This document shows, piece by piece, positions 18,279 through 26,221 of a stretch of 64,000 nt of DNA (positions within the stretch are counted from its first letter, which is position 1; each line of letters starts with the position of its first letter). A model generated the notes under the pieces. It did no database searches, was not told where the DNA came from, and saw only the letters and a program-made list of their open reading frames with translations. The DNA is from Parabacteroides chinchillae (GTDB taxonomy: Bacteria > Bacteroidota > Bacteroidia > Bacteroidales > Tannerellaceae), in NCBI RefSeq assembly GCF_900108035.1, contig NZ_FNVS01000001.1, positions 248,001 through 312,000 of the forward strand. Direction: 5' to 3'. The position numbers and the translations under genes were made by a program.

Positions 18279-18374
18279 AAATCATCCTGATGAATTTTTA
18301 ATTTCATCGGGATGGTTTTGAAAAAAGATCGGGATGATTTCGGAAAATGACAAAGAAGTACCTACATGTAGGTA
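18279..18374. promoter_or_regulatory. Symmetric repeats between divergent promoters (candidate operators)
   Basis: Left arm CATCCTGATGAA (within 18279-18294) is inverted against TTCATCGGGATG (within 18303-18318) with two G-T mismatches. The core ATCGGGATG recurs as a direct copy, 18306-18314 and 18328-18336, 22 bp apart. A separate perfect 16-bp palindrome TACCTACATGTAGGTA spans 18359-18374. All lie between the minus -7 box (18206-18213) and the plus -7 box (18436-18443), so they are outside both predicted transcripts and more likely DNA sites than RNA structures. Confidence 0.5.
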
Positions 18375-18435
18375 TTTATGACATATTTTAATCAATAATT
18401 AATATAGAACAGCTCTTTTTCCTTACAATTATTAA

Positions 18436-18443
18436 TACCTTTG
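18436..18443 (+). promoter_or_regulatory. -7 promoter box of the M24 peptidase/alkaline phosphatase operon
   Basis: TACCTTTG (TAnnTTTG), 33 bp ahead of the ATG at 18476. Confidence 0.6.
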
Positions 18444-18475
18444 ATGCTTGAATAAAAATAAAAAGTTCCAAAAAA

Positions 18476-19651
18476 ATGATACAAGAAGAATTGATTGGTG
18501 ACCTGAAATTAAAATGGAAACGCATACAACAAGCTATGCAAAAAATAGAAGCAGACGGATGCTTACTTACCGTAGATGTTAATCTATATTATACGACCGG
18601 TCGCATTTACAGCGGATATTTTTACATACCGGCAGAAGGGACTCCCTGGTTCTTTGTAAAACGGCCAAACGGGTTATCAGGCAATAACGTAGTTTATATA
18701 CGCAAACCGGAACAGATAACAGAAACTTTTGCAAAACAAGGACTAAAAATGCCTGGCAAACTGCTATTGGAAGCAGACGAATTAACTTATAATGATTTCG
18801 TCCGGTTGCAGTCTGTTTTTAATCCAAAAGAAACAGGCAATGCAACCACTCTGATGCGTACGCTACGGATGATAAAGACACCCCGGGAAATTTCACAATT
18901 CCGGATATCAGCCCAAAACCACGTTGCTACTTATGCGGAAATTCCGGAATGCTTCCATCCCGGAATGACAGACCTGGAACTGCAGTATGAAATAGAAAAG
19001 CGAATGAGAAAAAACGGATCGATAGGTTTATTCAGGGCATTCGGCGCCAATATGGACATATTCATGGGAAGTATTCTGGCCGGAGAAAATGCAGAAGTCC
19101 CTTCTCCTTTTGATTTTGCTTTAGGTGGAGCTGGAATGGATGCATCGTGTCCTTTGGGGGCAAACGGAACGGTTTTAAAAGAAGGAACAGCCATCATGGT
19201 AGATATGGCAGGGAACTATACTCCATATATGACTGACATGACACGCGTTTTCTCCGTTGGGAAACTTACAGACCTGGCCTACCGCGCCCATCAGGTTGCC
19301 CTTACCATACAAAATAAAATAGAAAGTAATGCTAAGCCAGGAACAGCCTGTGCAGATTTATATAATGCGGCAATGGAAATCGTGGAGAAAGAAGGCCTTT
19401 CCCCCTATTTCATGGGAACAAAGCAACAAGCTAAGTTTATAGGGCATGGCATCGGTATCCAAATAAACGAATTGCCTGTACTAACACCCCGTTCTAAAGA
19501 AGAACTAGCCCCCAATATGGTATTTGCCCTGGAACCGAAATTTGTTATTCCCGGCGTAGGAGCTGTGGGTATAGAAAATAGTTTTCTGGTGACTGATACC
19601 GGTATTGAAAAGTTGACCCGCTGCAATGAAGAAATAATCGAGTTATCTTAA
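18476..19651 (+). CDS. M24-family (Xaa-Pro aminopeptidase-like) metallopeptidase
   Basis: 391 residues. The N-terminal creatinase-like domain (about 1-145) is followed by the pita-bread catalytic domain. All five metal ligands of the family can be placed: the two Asp in VDMAGNYTPYMTDMTRVFS, His in GHGIGIQINELP, Glu in FALEPKFVIPG, and Glu in GVGAVGIENSFLV. The fold removes an N-terminal residue before proline, or in related members acts on other N-terminal dipeptides. No signal peptide, so cytoplasmic. The alkaline phosphatase gene starts 21 bp downstream and is probably co-transcribed. Confidence 0.9.
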   Translation: MIQEELIGDLKLKWKRIQQAMQKIEADGCLLTVDVNLYYTTGRIYSGYFYIPAEGTPWFFVKRPNGLSGNNVVYIRKPEQITETFAKQGLKMPGKLLLEADELTYNDFVRLQSVFNPKETGNATTLMRTLRMIKTPREISQFRISAQNHVATYAEIPECFHPGMTDLELQYEIEKRMRKNGSIGLFRAFGANMDIFMGSILAGENAEVPSPFDFALGGAGMDASCPLGANGTVLKEGTAIMVDMAGNYTPYMTDMTRVFSVGKLTDLAYRAHQVALTIQNKIESNAKPGTACADLYNAAMEIVEKEGLSPYFMGTKQQAKFIGHGIGIQINELPVLTPRSKEELAPNMVFALEPKFVIPGVGAVGIENSFLVTDTGIEKLTRCNEEIIELS

Positions 19652-19672
19652 ACTTACATTAATTTTATACAT

Positions 19673-21373
19673 ATGAAAAAGACAATAGCTATTTTGCTTT
19701 TATTGGCATTAATCATAGTGCCATCAAAAGCAGCTGATGTTGAGAATGTGAAACCAGTCAAGAACGTGATAGTCCTTATACCGGACGGCACTTCACTTGC
19801 CACCGTATCTATGGCACGCTGGTTGCAATGGTACACAAATCCGGATAAACCGAAGTTGAACATCGACCCGTATTTATGCGGAACCGTACGTACGCATTCA
19901 TCCAATGCACCTATCGGCGACTCTGCACCCACTACATCCTGTTATATGACCGGCCAACCGAGCCGTACGGGCTATGTGTCTACTTATCCTGAAAATGACG
20001 GCGATAACGACATTTATCCTACTGACCCGTCCCGTGCATTCCAACCGCTGACAACCGTACTCGAAGCGGCTAAAATATTACAAGGCAAATCAACAGGTTT
20101 AGTATTTACATGCGAATTTCCACACGCAACTCCGGCTGACTGTTCCGCCCATAGTTATAACCGCGGAAAATATGAATGGATCGCACCGCAGATGGTACAT
20201 AATGACCTGAATGTAGTTATCGGAGGAGGCGTTTCCATCCTAAACAAAGAGATGGAAGATTACCTGCTTGCTAACGGTTACAGCGTATATAAAAACGATC
20301 TTAACGGCATGCGTGCCGATAGCAAAGACAAAATGTGGGCGCTATACGGAGAAAAAGAAATGGCATACGACATTGACCGTAACCCGGACGAACAACCTTC
20401 ATTAGAAGAAATGACCCGCAAAGCAATAGATAAACTATCCAGAAATCAGAATGGTTTCTTCCTGATGGTAGAAGGCAGTAAGGTAGACTGGGCTGCCCAC
20501 GGAAATGATCCGGTTGGTATGGCTACAGACATGTTGGCATTTGACCGCGCTTGCGGTGCTGCTTTGGAATTTGCACGCCAGAATGGAGAAACAGCTGTTG
20601 TTATTATGCCCGATCATGGAAACAGCGGTATCAGCATAGGAAAAGCCAGTTGCAAAGGTTATGATAAACTAACCAAAGATCAGCTATTCCACCAATTTTC
20701 ACTGTATAAGCTGACAGCCGAAGGTTTTGCCAAGAAATTAAACAGCGAACCGAACTCGGAAGTACAAAACATTTTCCGTAAATATGCAGGTTTTGAACTG
20801 ACACCGGAAGAACTGGATGCTTTAAACAACAACCCTGACTACAAGAACAGTCCTATTCCGGCTGATCAACGCAAATCGGACGACAATTCTTCTTTATACA
20901 GCGGCTCTTTAACCGGTCTTATGGCTCATATCCTGACATCAAGAACCTGCTTCGGTTTCACAACAAGCGGACATACCGGAGAAGAAGTATTTTTAGCAGC
21001 TTATCATCCACAGGGAACTTTACCGATCGGTATGCATACAAATATAGAAATAAACGAATATTTGTGCTCTCTGCTCGGATTAACTCATAATACACTGGAA
21101 GAGTTAACAAGCAAGAATTTTGCCCGCCATATGGATGTATTCAAGGATTATACTTGCAAAATAATTCCTGCCACTCACGAAAAAGGCTCTCCTACATTAG
21201 TTGTAACCAACAAGAAAGACAAGAAAAAACAACTGACAATCACCCCTTTCTCAAACATTATAAAAATGGGTAAAAAAGGAGAAAACGAAATAAGGCTCAA
21301 CTCTGTAGTTGTATATGTTGACAAAAACAACACATTCTATTTACCGGAAAGCCTGACGGACTACCTGAAATAA
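19673..21373 (+). CDS. Alkaline phosphatase, PhoA-type superfamily (secreted)
   Basis: 566 residues with a signal peptide (KKTIAILLLLALIIVPSKA). The active site is readable: Asp38 in VLIPDGTSLA, nucleophile Ser84 in IGDSAPTTSCYMTGQ, metal ligands in MVEGSKVDWAAHGND, a further Asp-His in VIMPDHGNSG, and the last His in TTSGHTGEEVFLAAYHP. These are the two-zinc plus magnesium pocket of periplasmic phosphomonoesterases. The length exceeds E. coli PhoA by about 95 residues, mostly an insert at 330-400 and a C-terminal beta-rich tail. It probably supplies inorganic phosphate in the periplasm. No phosphate-regulon site was identified. Confidence 0.93.
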   Translation: MKKTIAILLLLALIIVPSKAADVENVKPVKNVIVLIPDGTSLATVSMARWLQWYTNPDKPKLNIDPYLCGTVRTHSSNAPIGDSAPTTSCYMTGQPSRTGYVSTYPENDGDNDIYPTDPSRAFQPLTTVLEAAKILQGKSTGLVFTCEFPHATPADCSAHSYNRGKYEWIAPQMVHNDLNVVIGGGVSILNKEMEDYLLANGYSVYKNDLNGMRADSKDKMWALYGEKEMAYDIDRNPDEQPSLEEMTRKAIDKLSRNQNGFFLMVEGSKVDWAAHGNDPVGMATDMLAFDRACGAALEFARQNGETAVVIMPDHGNSGISIGKASCKGYDKLTKDQLFHQFSLYKLTAEGFAKKLNSEPNSEVQNIFRKYAGFELTPEELDALNNNPDYKNSPIPADQRKSDDNSSLYSGSLTGLMAHILTSRTCFGFTTSGHTGEEVFLAAYHPQGTLPIGMHTNIEINEYLCSLLGLTHNTLEELTSKNFARHMDVFKDYTCKIIPATHEKGSPTLVVTNKKDKKKQLTITPFSNIIKMGKKGENEIRLNSVVVYVDKNNTFYLPESLTDYLK

Positions 21374-21392
21374 AAACAGGACGAATATTTAT

Positions 21393-21439
21393 AAAAAACA
21401 GAGCACAACAAATATTTAGTTTGTTGTGCTCTGTTTTTT
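21393..21439 (+). terminator. Intrinsic terminator after alkaline phosphatase
   Basis: A perfect 20-bp stem (21393-21412 with 21420-21439), 7-nt loop, core CAGAGCACAACAAA, ending in a T-run. Confidence 0.9.
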
Positions 21440-21480
21440 TACAAATCCCCCTAAACGAACAAAAATATCGATTTTATAGT

Positions 21481-21488
21481 TATATTTG
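21481..21488 (+). promoter_or_regulatory. -7 promoter box of the AAA15/RloB pair
   Basis: TATATTTG. A possible TTG start at 21486 overlaps the box, so translation must begin at the ATG at 21516. Confidence 0.6.
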
Positions 21489-21515
21489 CCAAGTAATAGC
21501 AAATCCGGAATAAAT

Positions 21516-22835
21516 ATGATCGTAAATTTCAGCATTCAGAATTATGGTTCTATAAAAGACACCATCTGTTTATCTTTCGAAGCAACCAATTCAAAAGATC
21601 TGGAAGAATATTATGTCATACCGGTTGAACTCAGTAACGGAAAATCTATCAGGTTATTAAAGCTAGGATTGATCTACGGTGCAAATGCATCGGGCAAGAC
21701 AACAATACTAAAATCACTCAATTTCTTACGTAGAACTATTTTAAAGCCTCTTGACAAGAAAGATAGTAAATTCAACTTTGAACCGTTTCTTCTTGATAAT
21801 ACCAGTTCTTCGCAGCCAACTTCTTTCGCATTGGAGTTTATACAGAATAAAGTAAAATATCTGTACGAGATTCAATTGACGAAGTATGCTGTCATCAGTG
21901 AAAAATTATATATATATAACCCCAGTAAGTCTTTAGTTTACGAAAGAGCTACCAATCTAGAAAAACAACTGACCAGCATTTCACTGGGAAACAAAATATC
22001 ATTAAAAAAAGAATTTTTAAATTCATTGGAAGCAAATACTTTATGGAATAACACCGTATTGGGAGGCTTCCAAAAAACGAATATAGACTTTAATGAGTTA
22101 CATGAAGTAACCCGTTGGTTCAAAGACAACTTATTACCTATTATAACACCAAAAACAAATTTATTCAGTTATATATCAAGCAGAATTGAAACAAAAGAAA
22201 TAAATAAAAACAACGTTGTTTCTTTACTGAAAAAAGCCGATTTCAATATTTCCGATATTCTTATAGAAGAAACTACGCGAATATTAAACCAAGATGTATT
22301 AAGGCAGTTATTTCTACTTTCGGATATAAAAAATGAAGAAGACACATTGGATGAAACAAAAAAAACATATCCGGTAAAAGAAAAAAGAATACTTCTTCAA
22401 CATCATATCGGCAACGACTCATATAGCTTAAAATATGAGCAAGAATCTGCAGGAACACAACGGTATTATCAGTTTTGCGGTTTACTGGATTTATTAATAC
22501 GAAAGAATAAGATTCTGCCAATAGACGAAGTAGAATCTTCACTTCATCCGGATTTGTTAAAGTATTTTCTATTAACATTCTTAACAAACAGCAAACACTC
22601 ACAGTTAATACTTACTACCCACTTCCGGGAATTCCTTTTAGAAAAAGACATCTTCAGGAATGACATGATCTGGTTCACCGAAAGAAAAGAGGACAGCAGT
22701 ACAGATTTGTATTCATTAGATGACTTCAATACTTCGGTAATCCGGAATACAAGTTCCGTATATAATGCATACAAGATAGGAAAGTTAGGAGCAACACCGA
22801 ATTTGGGTGATTATTACATTGAACTTGAAGAATGA
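21516..22835 (+). CDS. AAA15/OLD-type ATPase, partner of RloB (RloA-like)
   Basis: 439 residues from the ATG at 21516. An ABC/SMC-like ATPase: Walker A YGANASGKTTILKSL (Lys61), a long variable helical insert (about 95-320), signature-like segment LKYEQESAGTQRYY, Walker B LPIDEVESSLHPDLL, and a terminal switch histidine in LILTTHFREFLL. This is the COG1106 group found in phage-defence and abortive-infection pairs. The downstream gene overlaps by ATGA and encodes a Toprim-like RloB protein. Such ATPase/Toprim pairs (Rlo, and by analogy PARIS and OLD/Gabija) restrict phage. Its activity here is inference. The pair sits alone, promoter to terminator, between two housekeeping operons. Confidence 0.88.
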   Translation: MIVNFSIQNYGSIKDTICLSFEATNSKDLEEYYVIPVELSNGKSIRLLKLGLIYGANASGKTTILKSLNFLRRTILKPLDKKDSKFNFEPFLLDNTSSSQPTSFALEFIQNKVKYLYEIQLTKYAVISEKLYIYNPSKSLVYERATNLEKQLTSISLGNKISLKKEFLNSLEANTLWNNTVLGGFQKTNIDFNELHEVTRWFKDNLLPIITPKTNLFSYISSRIETKEINKNNVVSLLKKADFNISDILIEETTRILNQDVLRQLFLLSDIKNEEDTLDETKKTYPVKEKRILLQHHIGNDSYSLKYEQESAGTQRYYQFCGLLDLLIRKNKILPIDEVESSLHPDLLKYFLLTFLTNSKHSQLILTTHFREFLLEKDIFRNDMIWFTERKEDSSTDLYSLDDFNTSVIRNTSSVYNAYKIGKLGATPNLGDYYIELEE

Positions 22836-23461
22836 TGGAAAGAGCCAAGAGAACTAAAAGGGATGGAAAACAGATACACCTGATCGTTGTAGACGGAAAA
22901 ACAGAAAAATGGTATCTCGATTTGTATAAAGAAAAGAATTCATTGAAAAACTTCAAGGTAGATCCTGAATTATGCAAAAAAAGAACCTTAAAAGAACAAT
23001 TTCAAACTATAGAAGAAAACCTCAATAATTATCTGAGTATCATCTGGGTTATTGACTTCGATGTCATTCTGAAAGAAACTTGCGAAACTCCCAAAGGAGA
23101 AAAAACAAAAATATCAGAGTTCAGAGAATATATGGAACTTTTGAAAAAGCATGAAAATGTACATATACTTATTAATGTACCATGCCTTGAATACTGGTAT
23201 CTTTTGCATATAAAAAACACTAGTAAATATTATACCTGTTACAATGACTTAGAAAAAGAATTCAAAAACACCATACTTGATGGTTATGAGAAAACGGAGA
23301 AATTCTATAAGCAGAAGAACAAGGATATTTACACAAAACTTCAACCCTTTTTGGAAAAGGCAATAACCAATGCCAAACAACTGGGTGACATAAATATTTA
23401 CGATATGGAAAAAGGGAAGGCCGAAATATATAAGCTTTTCAGTATTTTAAATAAGAAATAA
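22832..23461 (+). CDS. RloB-family protein with Toprim-like catalytic residues
   Basis: 209 residues. The N-terminal half carries the Toprim pattern: a glutamate in HLIVVDGKTEKWYL (Glu25) and the DxD pair in SIIWVIDFDVIL (Asp75 and Asp77). This suggests Mg-dependent nucleic-acid cleavage. The middle block LINVPCLEYWYLLH (the E-x-W-x-LLH helix) and the C-terminal YNDLEKEFK and TNAKQL segments are family features. Its ATG overlaps the stop of the ATPase gene (ATGA), implying translational coupling and a fixed ratio. A second ATG at 22835 is an equally possible start. RloB was named from restriction-modification-linked rlo genes; none of hsdR, hsdM or hsdS is in this window. Confidence 0.88.
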   Translation: MMERAKRTKRDGKQIHLIVVDGKTEKWYLDLYKEKNSLKNFKVDPELCKKRTLKEQFQTIEENLNNYLSIIWVIDFDVILKETCETPKGEKTKISEFREYMELLKKHENVHILINVPCLEYWYLLHIKNTSKYYTCYNDLEKEFKNTILDGYEKTEKFYKQKNKDIYTKLQPFLEKAITNAKQLGDINIYDMEKGKAEIYKLFSILNKK

Positions 23462-23464
23462 AAT

Positions 23465-23497
23465 AAAGCGGAGGCAAGCCAGTCTCCGCTTTTTTTA
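23465..23497 (+). terminator. Intrinsic terminator after the RloB gene
   Basis: A 9-bp stem AAAGCGGAG (23465-23473) / CTCCGCTTT (23484-23492) with a continuing T-run. It isolates the ATPase/RloB pair from pyrB. Confidence 0.85.
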
Positions 23498-23505
23498 TAC
23501 ATTTG
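23498..23505 (+). promoter_or_regulatory. -7 promoter box of the pyrBI operon
   Basis: TACATTTG follows the terminator T-run directly. It rules out a TTG start at 23503 and gives a leader of about 20 nt, too short for the UMP-controlled attenuator known from enteric pyrBI. Confidence 0.6.
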
Positions 23506-23532
23506 CATACACAAGACAGATATACACAATCT

Positions 23533-24453
23533 ATGAAGAGTAAAAGTTTAGTTTCTATCGATCAATGTTCTAAAGAGGACATTCTTCGTATACTGGATAA
23601 TGCCAGAAAGTTTGAGGAGAATCCGAATCGTAAGTTGCTGGAAGGAAAAGTAGCAGCAACTCTGTTCTTCGAACCCTCTACACGTACACGATTGAGCTTT
23701 GAAACAGCAGTAAACCGTCTCGGAGGACGCGTAATCGGATTCCAGGATGCCTCTACTACCAGTTCGTCCAAAGGAGAGACATTAAAAGATACCATCCTGA
23801 TGGTAAGCAATTACGTAGACCTTATCATCATGAGACATCATTTGGAAGGAGCAGCACGTTATGCATCGGAAGTAACAAACATCCCGATTATCAATGCCGG
23901 AGACGGAGCCAATCAACATCCGTCACAAACAATGCTGGATCTATATTCCATCCTTAAAACACAAGGCCGTCTGGATAATCTGACCATCACAATGGTAGGC
24001 GACCTGAAGTATGGACGAACCGTGCATTCTTTGATTGTAGGAATGTCCCATTTCAATCCTACCTTCCATTTCATCGCTCCAAAAGAGCTTAAAATGCCGG
24101 ATGAACAAAAAAATTTCTGTGACAAACACGGCATTAAGTATTATGAACATACGGACTTCACGGAAGAGATAATCAACCAGACTGATATTTTATATATGAC
24201 TCGTGTACAACGCGAACGTTTTACCGATTTGGAAGAATATGAACGCGTAAAGAATGTGTATATCTTACGTAACGACATGCTGAAAAACAGTCGCGAAAAT
24301 CTTCGCATACTTCACCCTCTTCCCCGGGTAAACGAAATAGCTTATGACGTAGACGATAATCCGAAAGCTTATTATATCCAGCAAGCACGCAACGGTTTAT
24401 TTGCACGTCAGGCTATCATTTGTGAAGTACTTAATATTCCAATCGAAAATTAA
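23533..24453 (+). CDS. pyrB: Aspartate carbamoyltransferase catalytic subunit
   Basis: 306 residues from the ATG at 23533. Condenses carbamoyl phosphate with aspartate, the committed step of pyrimidine synthesis. The carbamoyl-phosphate loop is [15 protein letters not shown]; further signatures are [33 protein letters not shown] and [15 protein letters not shown]. The regulatory subunit gene follows after 6 bp, so the enzyme is the class B type with catalytic and regulatory chains. An upstream TTG start at 23503 is rejected because it overlaps the promoter. Confidence 0.97.
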   Translation: MKSKSLVSIDQCSKEDILRILDNARKFEENPNRKLLEGKVAATLFFEPSTRTRLSFETAVNRLGGRVIGFQDASTTSSSKGETLKDTILMVSNYVDLIIMRHHLEGAARYASEVTNIPIINAGDGANQHPSQTMLDLYSILKTQGRLDNLTITMVGDLKYGRTVHSLIVGMSHFNPTFHFIAPKELKMPDEQKNFCDKHGIKYYEHTDFTEEIINQTDILYMTRVQRERFTDLEEYERVKNVYILRNDMLKNSRENLRILHPLPRVNEIAYDVDDNPKAYYIQQARNGLFARQAIICEVLNIPIEN

Positions 24454-24459
24454 TTAGCT

Positions 24460-24924
24460 ATGTCAACAGAAAAGAAAAGAGAATTGCTGGTTGCCGCACT
24501 TGAAAACGGCACGGCCATAGATCATATTCCTCCCAGCCAGCTTTTTAAAGTGGCATCACTTCTGGGATTGGAAAAAATGAATAATACAATCACAATCGGA
24601 AATAATTTTCACAGCAGCAAAATGGGATGTAAAGGCGTAATAAAAATCGCCAATAAATTCTTTGAAGAGGATGAAATTAACCGTATTGCCTTGATTGCTC
24701 CTAATGTTATATTAAACATTATCCGCGATTATGAGGTTGTAGAAAAGAAGACTGTTACTCTTCCCGACGAACTGGTTGGGTTAGTGAAATGTAACAATCC
24801 GAAATGTATCACCAATAATGAGCCGATGCTTTCACGTTTCAGCGTTATTGACAAAGAAAAAGGTACCATCAAATGCCGTTATTGCGAACGTAAGATTAAC
24901 AAAGAAGACATTATAATCAAATGA
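24460..24924 (+). CDS. pyrI: Aspartate carbamoyltransferase regulatory subunit
   Basis: 154 residues, standard for the family. An N-terminal allosteric nucleotide-binding domain ([19 protein letters not shown]) is followed by a C-terminal zinc domain with four cysteines, CNNPKCITN and CRYCERK, that docks to PyrB. It binds CTP/ATP to set the activity of the holoenzyme. Its TGA overlaps the ATG of the next gene (ATGA). Confidence 0.97.
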   Translation: MSTEKKRELLVAALENGTAIDHIPPSQLFKVASLLGLEKMNNTITIGNNFHSSKMGCKGVIKIANKFFEEDEINRIALIAPNVILNIIRDYEVVEKKTVTLPDELVGLVKCNNPKCITNNEPMLSRFSVIDKEKGTIKCRYCERKINKEDIIIK

Positions 24925-25487
24925 AACACGATTGGAAACCGGGAACAATGATTTATCCGTTACCTGCCGTAATGGTAAGTTGCGGAAATAATCCATCCGA
25001 ATACAATATTATAACCGTATCATGGGTTGGCACAATTTGTACCAACCCTCCGATGTGTTATATATCCGTTCGTCCGGAAAGATATTCATACCCTATCCTG
25101 AAAAAGAATATGGAATTTGTAATCAATCTGACGACTCGGGATCTGGCGTACGCAACCGACTGGTGTGGCGTAAACTCAGGAAAAGACCATCACAAATTTG
25201 AAGAAATGAATCTTACTCCGGGAAAAGCTTCTATTGTAAACGCACCCATTATAGAAGAATCGCCTTTGTGTATAGAATGTAGGGTGAAAGAGGTGGTTGC
25301 TTTAGGTAGCCACGACATGTTTATTGCCGATGTAGTAAATGTGCTGGCAGATGATAAATACCTGGACCCCGAAACCAAAGCTTTTAATTTACAAATGGCT
25401 GACATATTAGCTTATTCACACGGAAAATATTATGGGTTAGGTGATTTTGTGGGTAAATTCGGTTGGTCTGTACAAAAGAAAAAATAG
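24921..25487 (+). CDS. Flavin reductase-like FMN-binding protein
   Basis: 188 residues of the flavin reductase/FMN-binding split-barrel family. Seen are the N-terminal [40 protein letters not shown] core and [12 protein letters not shown], with [11 protein letters not shown] near the end. It probably reduces or binds FMN in the cytoplasm; the partner enzyme is unknown. Translationally coupled to pyrI by ATGA overlap. This may connect to flavin-dependent pyrimidine steps such as dihydroorotate dehydrogenase, but that is only suggested by position. Confidence 0.88.
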   Translation: MKHDWKPGTMIYPLPAVMVSCGNNPSEYNIITVSWVGTICTNPPMCYISVRPERYSYPILKKNMEFVINLTTRDLAYATDWCGVNSGKDHHKFEEMNLTPGKASIVNAPIIEESPLCIECRVKEVVALGSHDMFIADVVNVLADDKYLDPETKAFNLQMADILAYSHGKYYGLGDFVGKFGWSVQKKK

Positions 25488-25491
25488 GGCT

Positions 25492-26220
25492 ATGAAAAAA
25501 ATCTACCTTCTGTTTGCTTTTTTCCTGCTTTGTTTGCCGGGTAAAGCCGAAAATCTTTTATACCTGAAAGATAAAGCTTTTAACTTTGGCGGCAAAGTAG
25601 GATTCAATGCTACGTTTCCGATTGTCAACTCTCTTTCTGTATATGGTGTTGAAGCTACGGATATACGTGTAGAATATAAGGTAGGATATATAGCAGCCGT
25701 TTTTTGCCGTGTCAACATTGAACGCTTTTTCTTACAGCCCAGTCTTGCCTGGCACCGTTCGGAAGGCGAAATCCACTTTAATATTCCTGAAGAAGATATA
25801 ACAAATGGAGTACCGGACATTAACGTTATTGATCCGAAAAATGACCTGAATATGAAAACCAGCTCCCTGGAACTTCCCATTTTGGTAGGATATAATTTTG
25901 TAAAAGAAGGTCCTTACGGACTAAGTTTAATGCTAGGTCCAAAACTCAAATACAACTACAAAGTGGCTTACACATCCAATTTTGCCAATGCATCGCCACA
26001 TGAATATATTAGTGACAGTACTCCTTTCGGCATCAATCTCTCAGCCGGACTGGGAGTAAGCATCGGACGGCTTTTCTTTGACTTTGCTTACGAGTTTGGT
26101 CTGAATGAGGTAGAATCGGACTTTAAAGACAAAGCCCCTATAGCTCCTTCCGAAAAGAACAACATCCGGATAGACAAACGCACCAATGTTATGAGTTTCT
26201 CATTAGGTTTCCTTTTCTGA
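25492..26220 (+). CDS. Outer-membrane beta-barrel protein (PorT/OmpA-barrel-like)
   Basis: 242 residues from the ATG at 25492, 4 bp after the preceding stop. A signal peptide (KKIYLLFAFFLLCLPGKAE) is followed by alternating amphipathic strands: FNFGGKVGFNATFP, RVNIERFFLQPSLAWH, SSLELPILVGYNF, PYGLSLMLGPKLKYNY, FGINLSAGLGVSIGRLFFDFAYEFG. The C-terminal strand VMSFSLGFLF ends on the phenylalanine typical of barrel insertion. It fits the small PorT-like barrels of Bacteroidota. Its stop lies 1 bp from that of the converging nuclease gene, with no terminator between. Confidence 0.85.
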   Translation: MKKIYLLFAFFLLCLPGKAENLLYLKDKAFNFGGKVGFNATFPIVNSLSVYGVEATDIRVEYKVGYIAAVFCRVNIERFFLQPSLAWHRSEGEIHFNIPEEDITNGVPDINVIDPKNDLNMKTSSLELPILVGYNFVKEGPYGLSLMLGPKLKYNYKVAYTSNFANASPHEYISDSTPFGINLSAGLGVSIGRLFFDFAYEFGLNEVESDFKDKAPIAPSEKNNIRIDKRTNVMSFSLGFLF

Positions 26221-26221
26221 T

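Noticed and set aside
18279-18318. Hairpin read as a transcription terminator
   Set aside because: It lies upstream of both divergent -7 boxes, so no predicted transcript passes through it; a weak T-run only.
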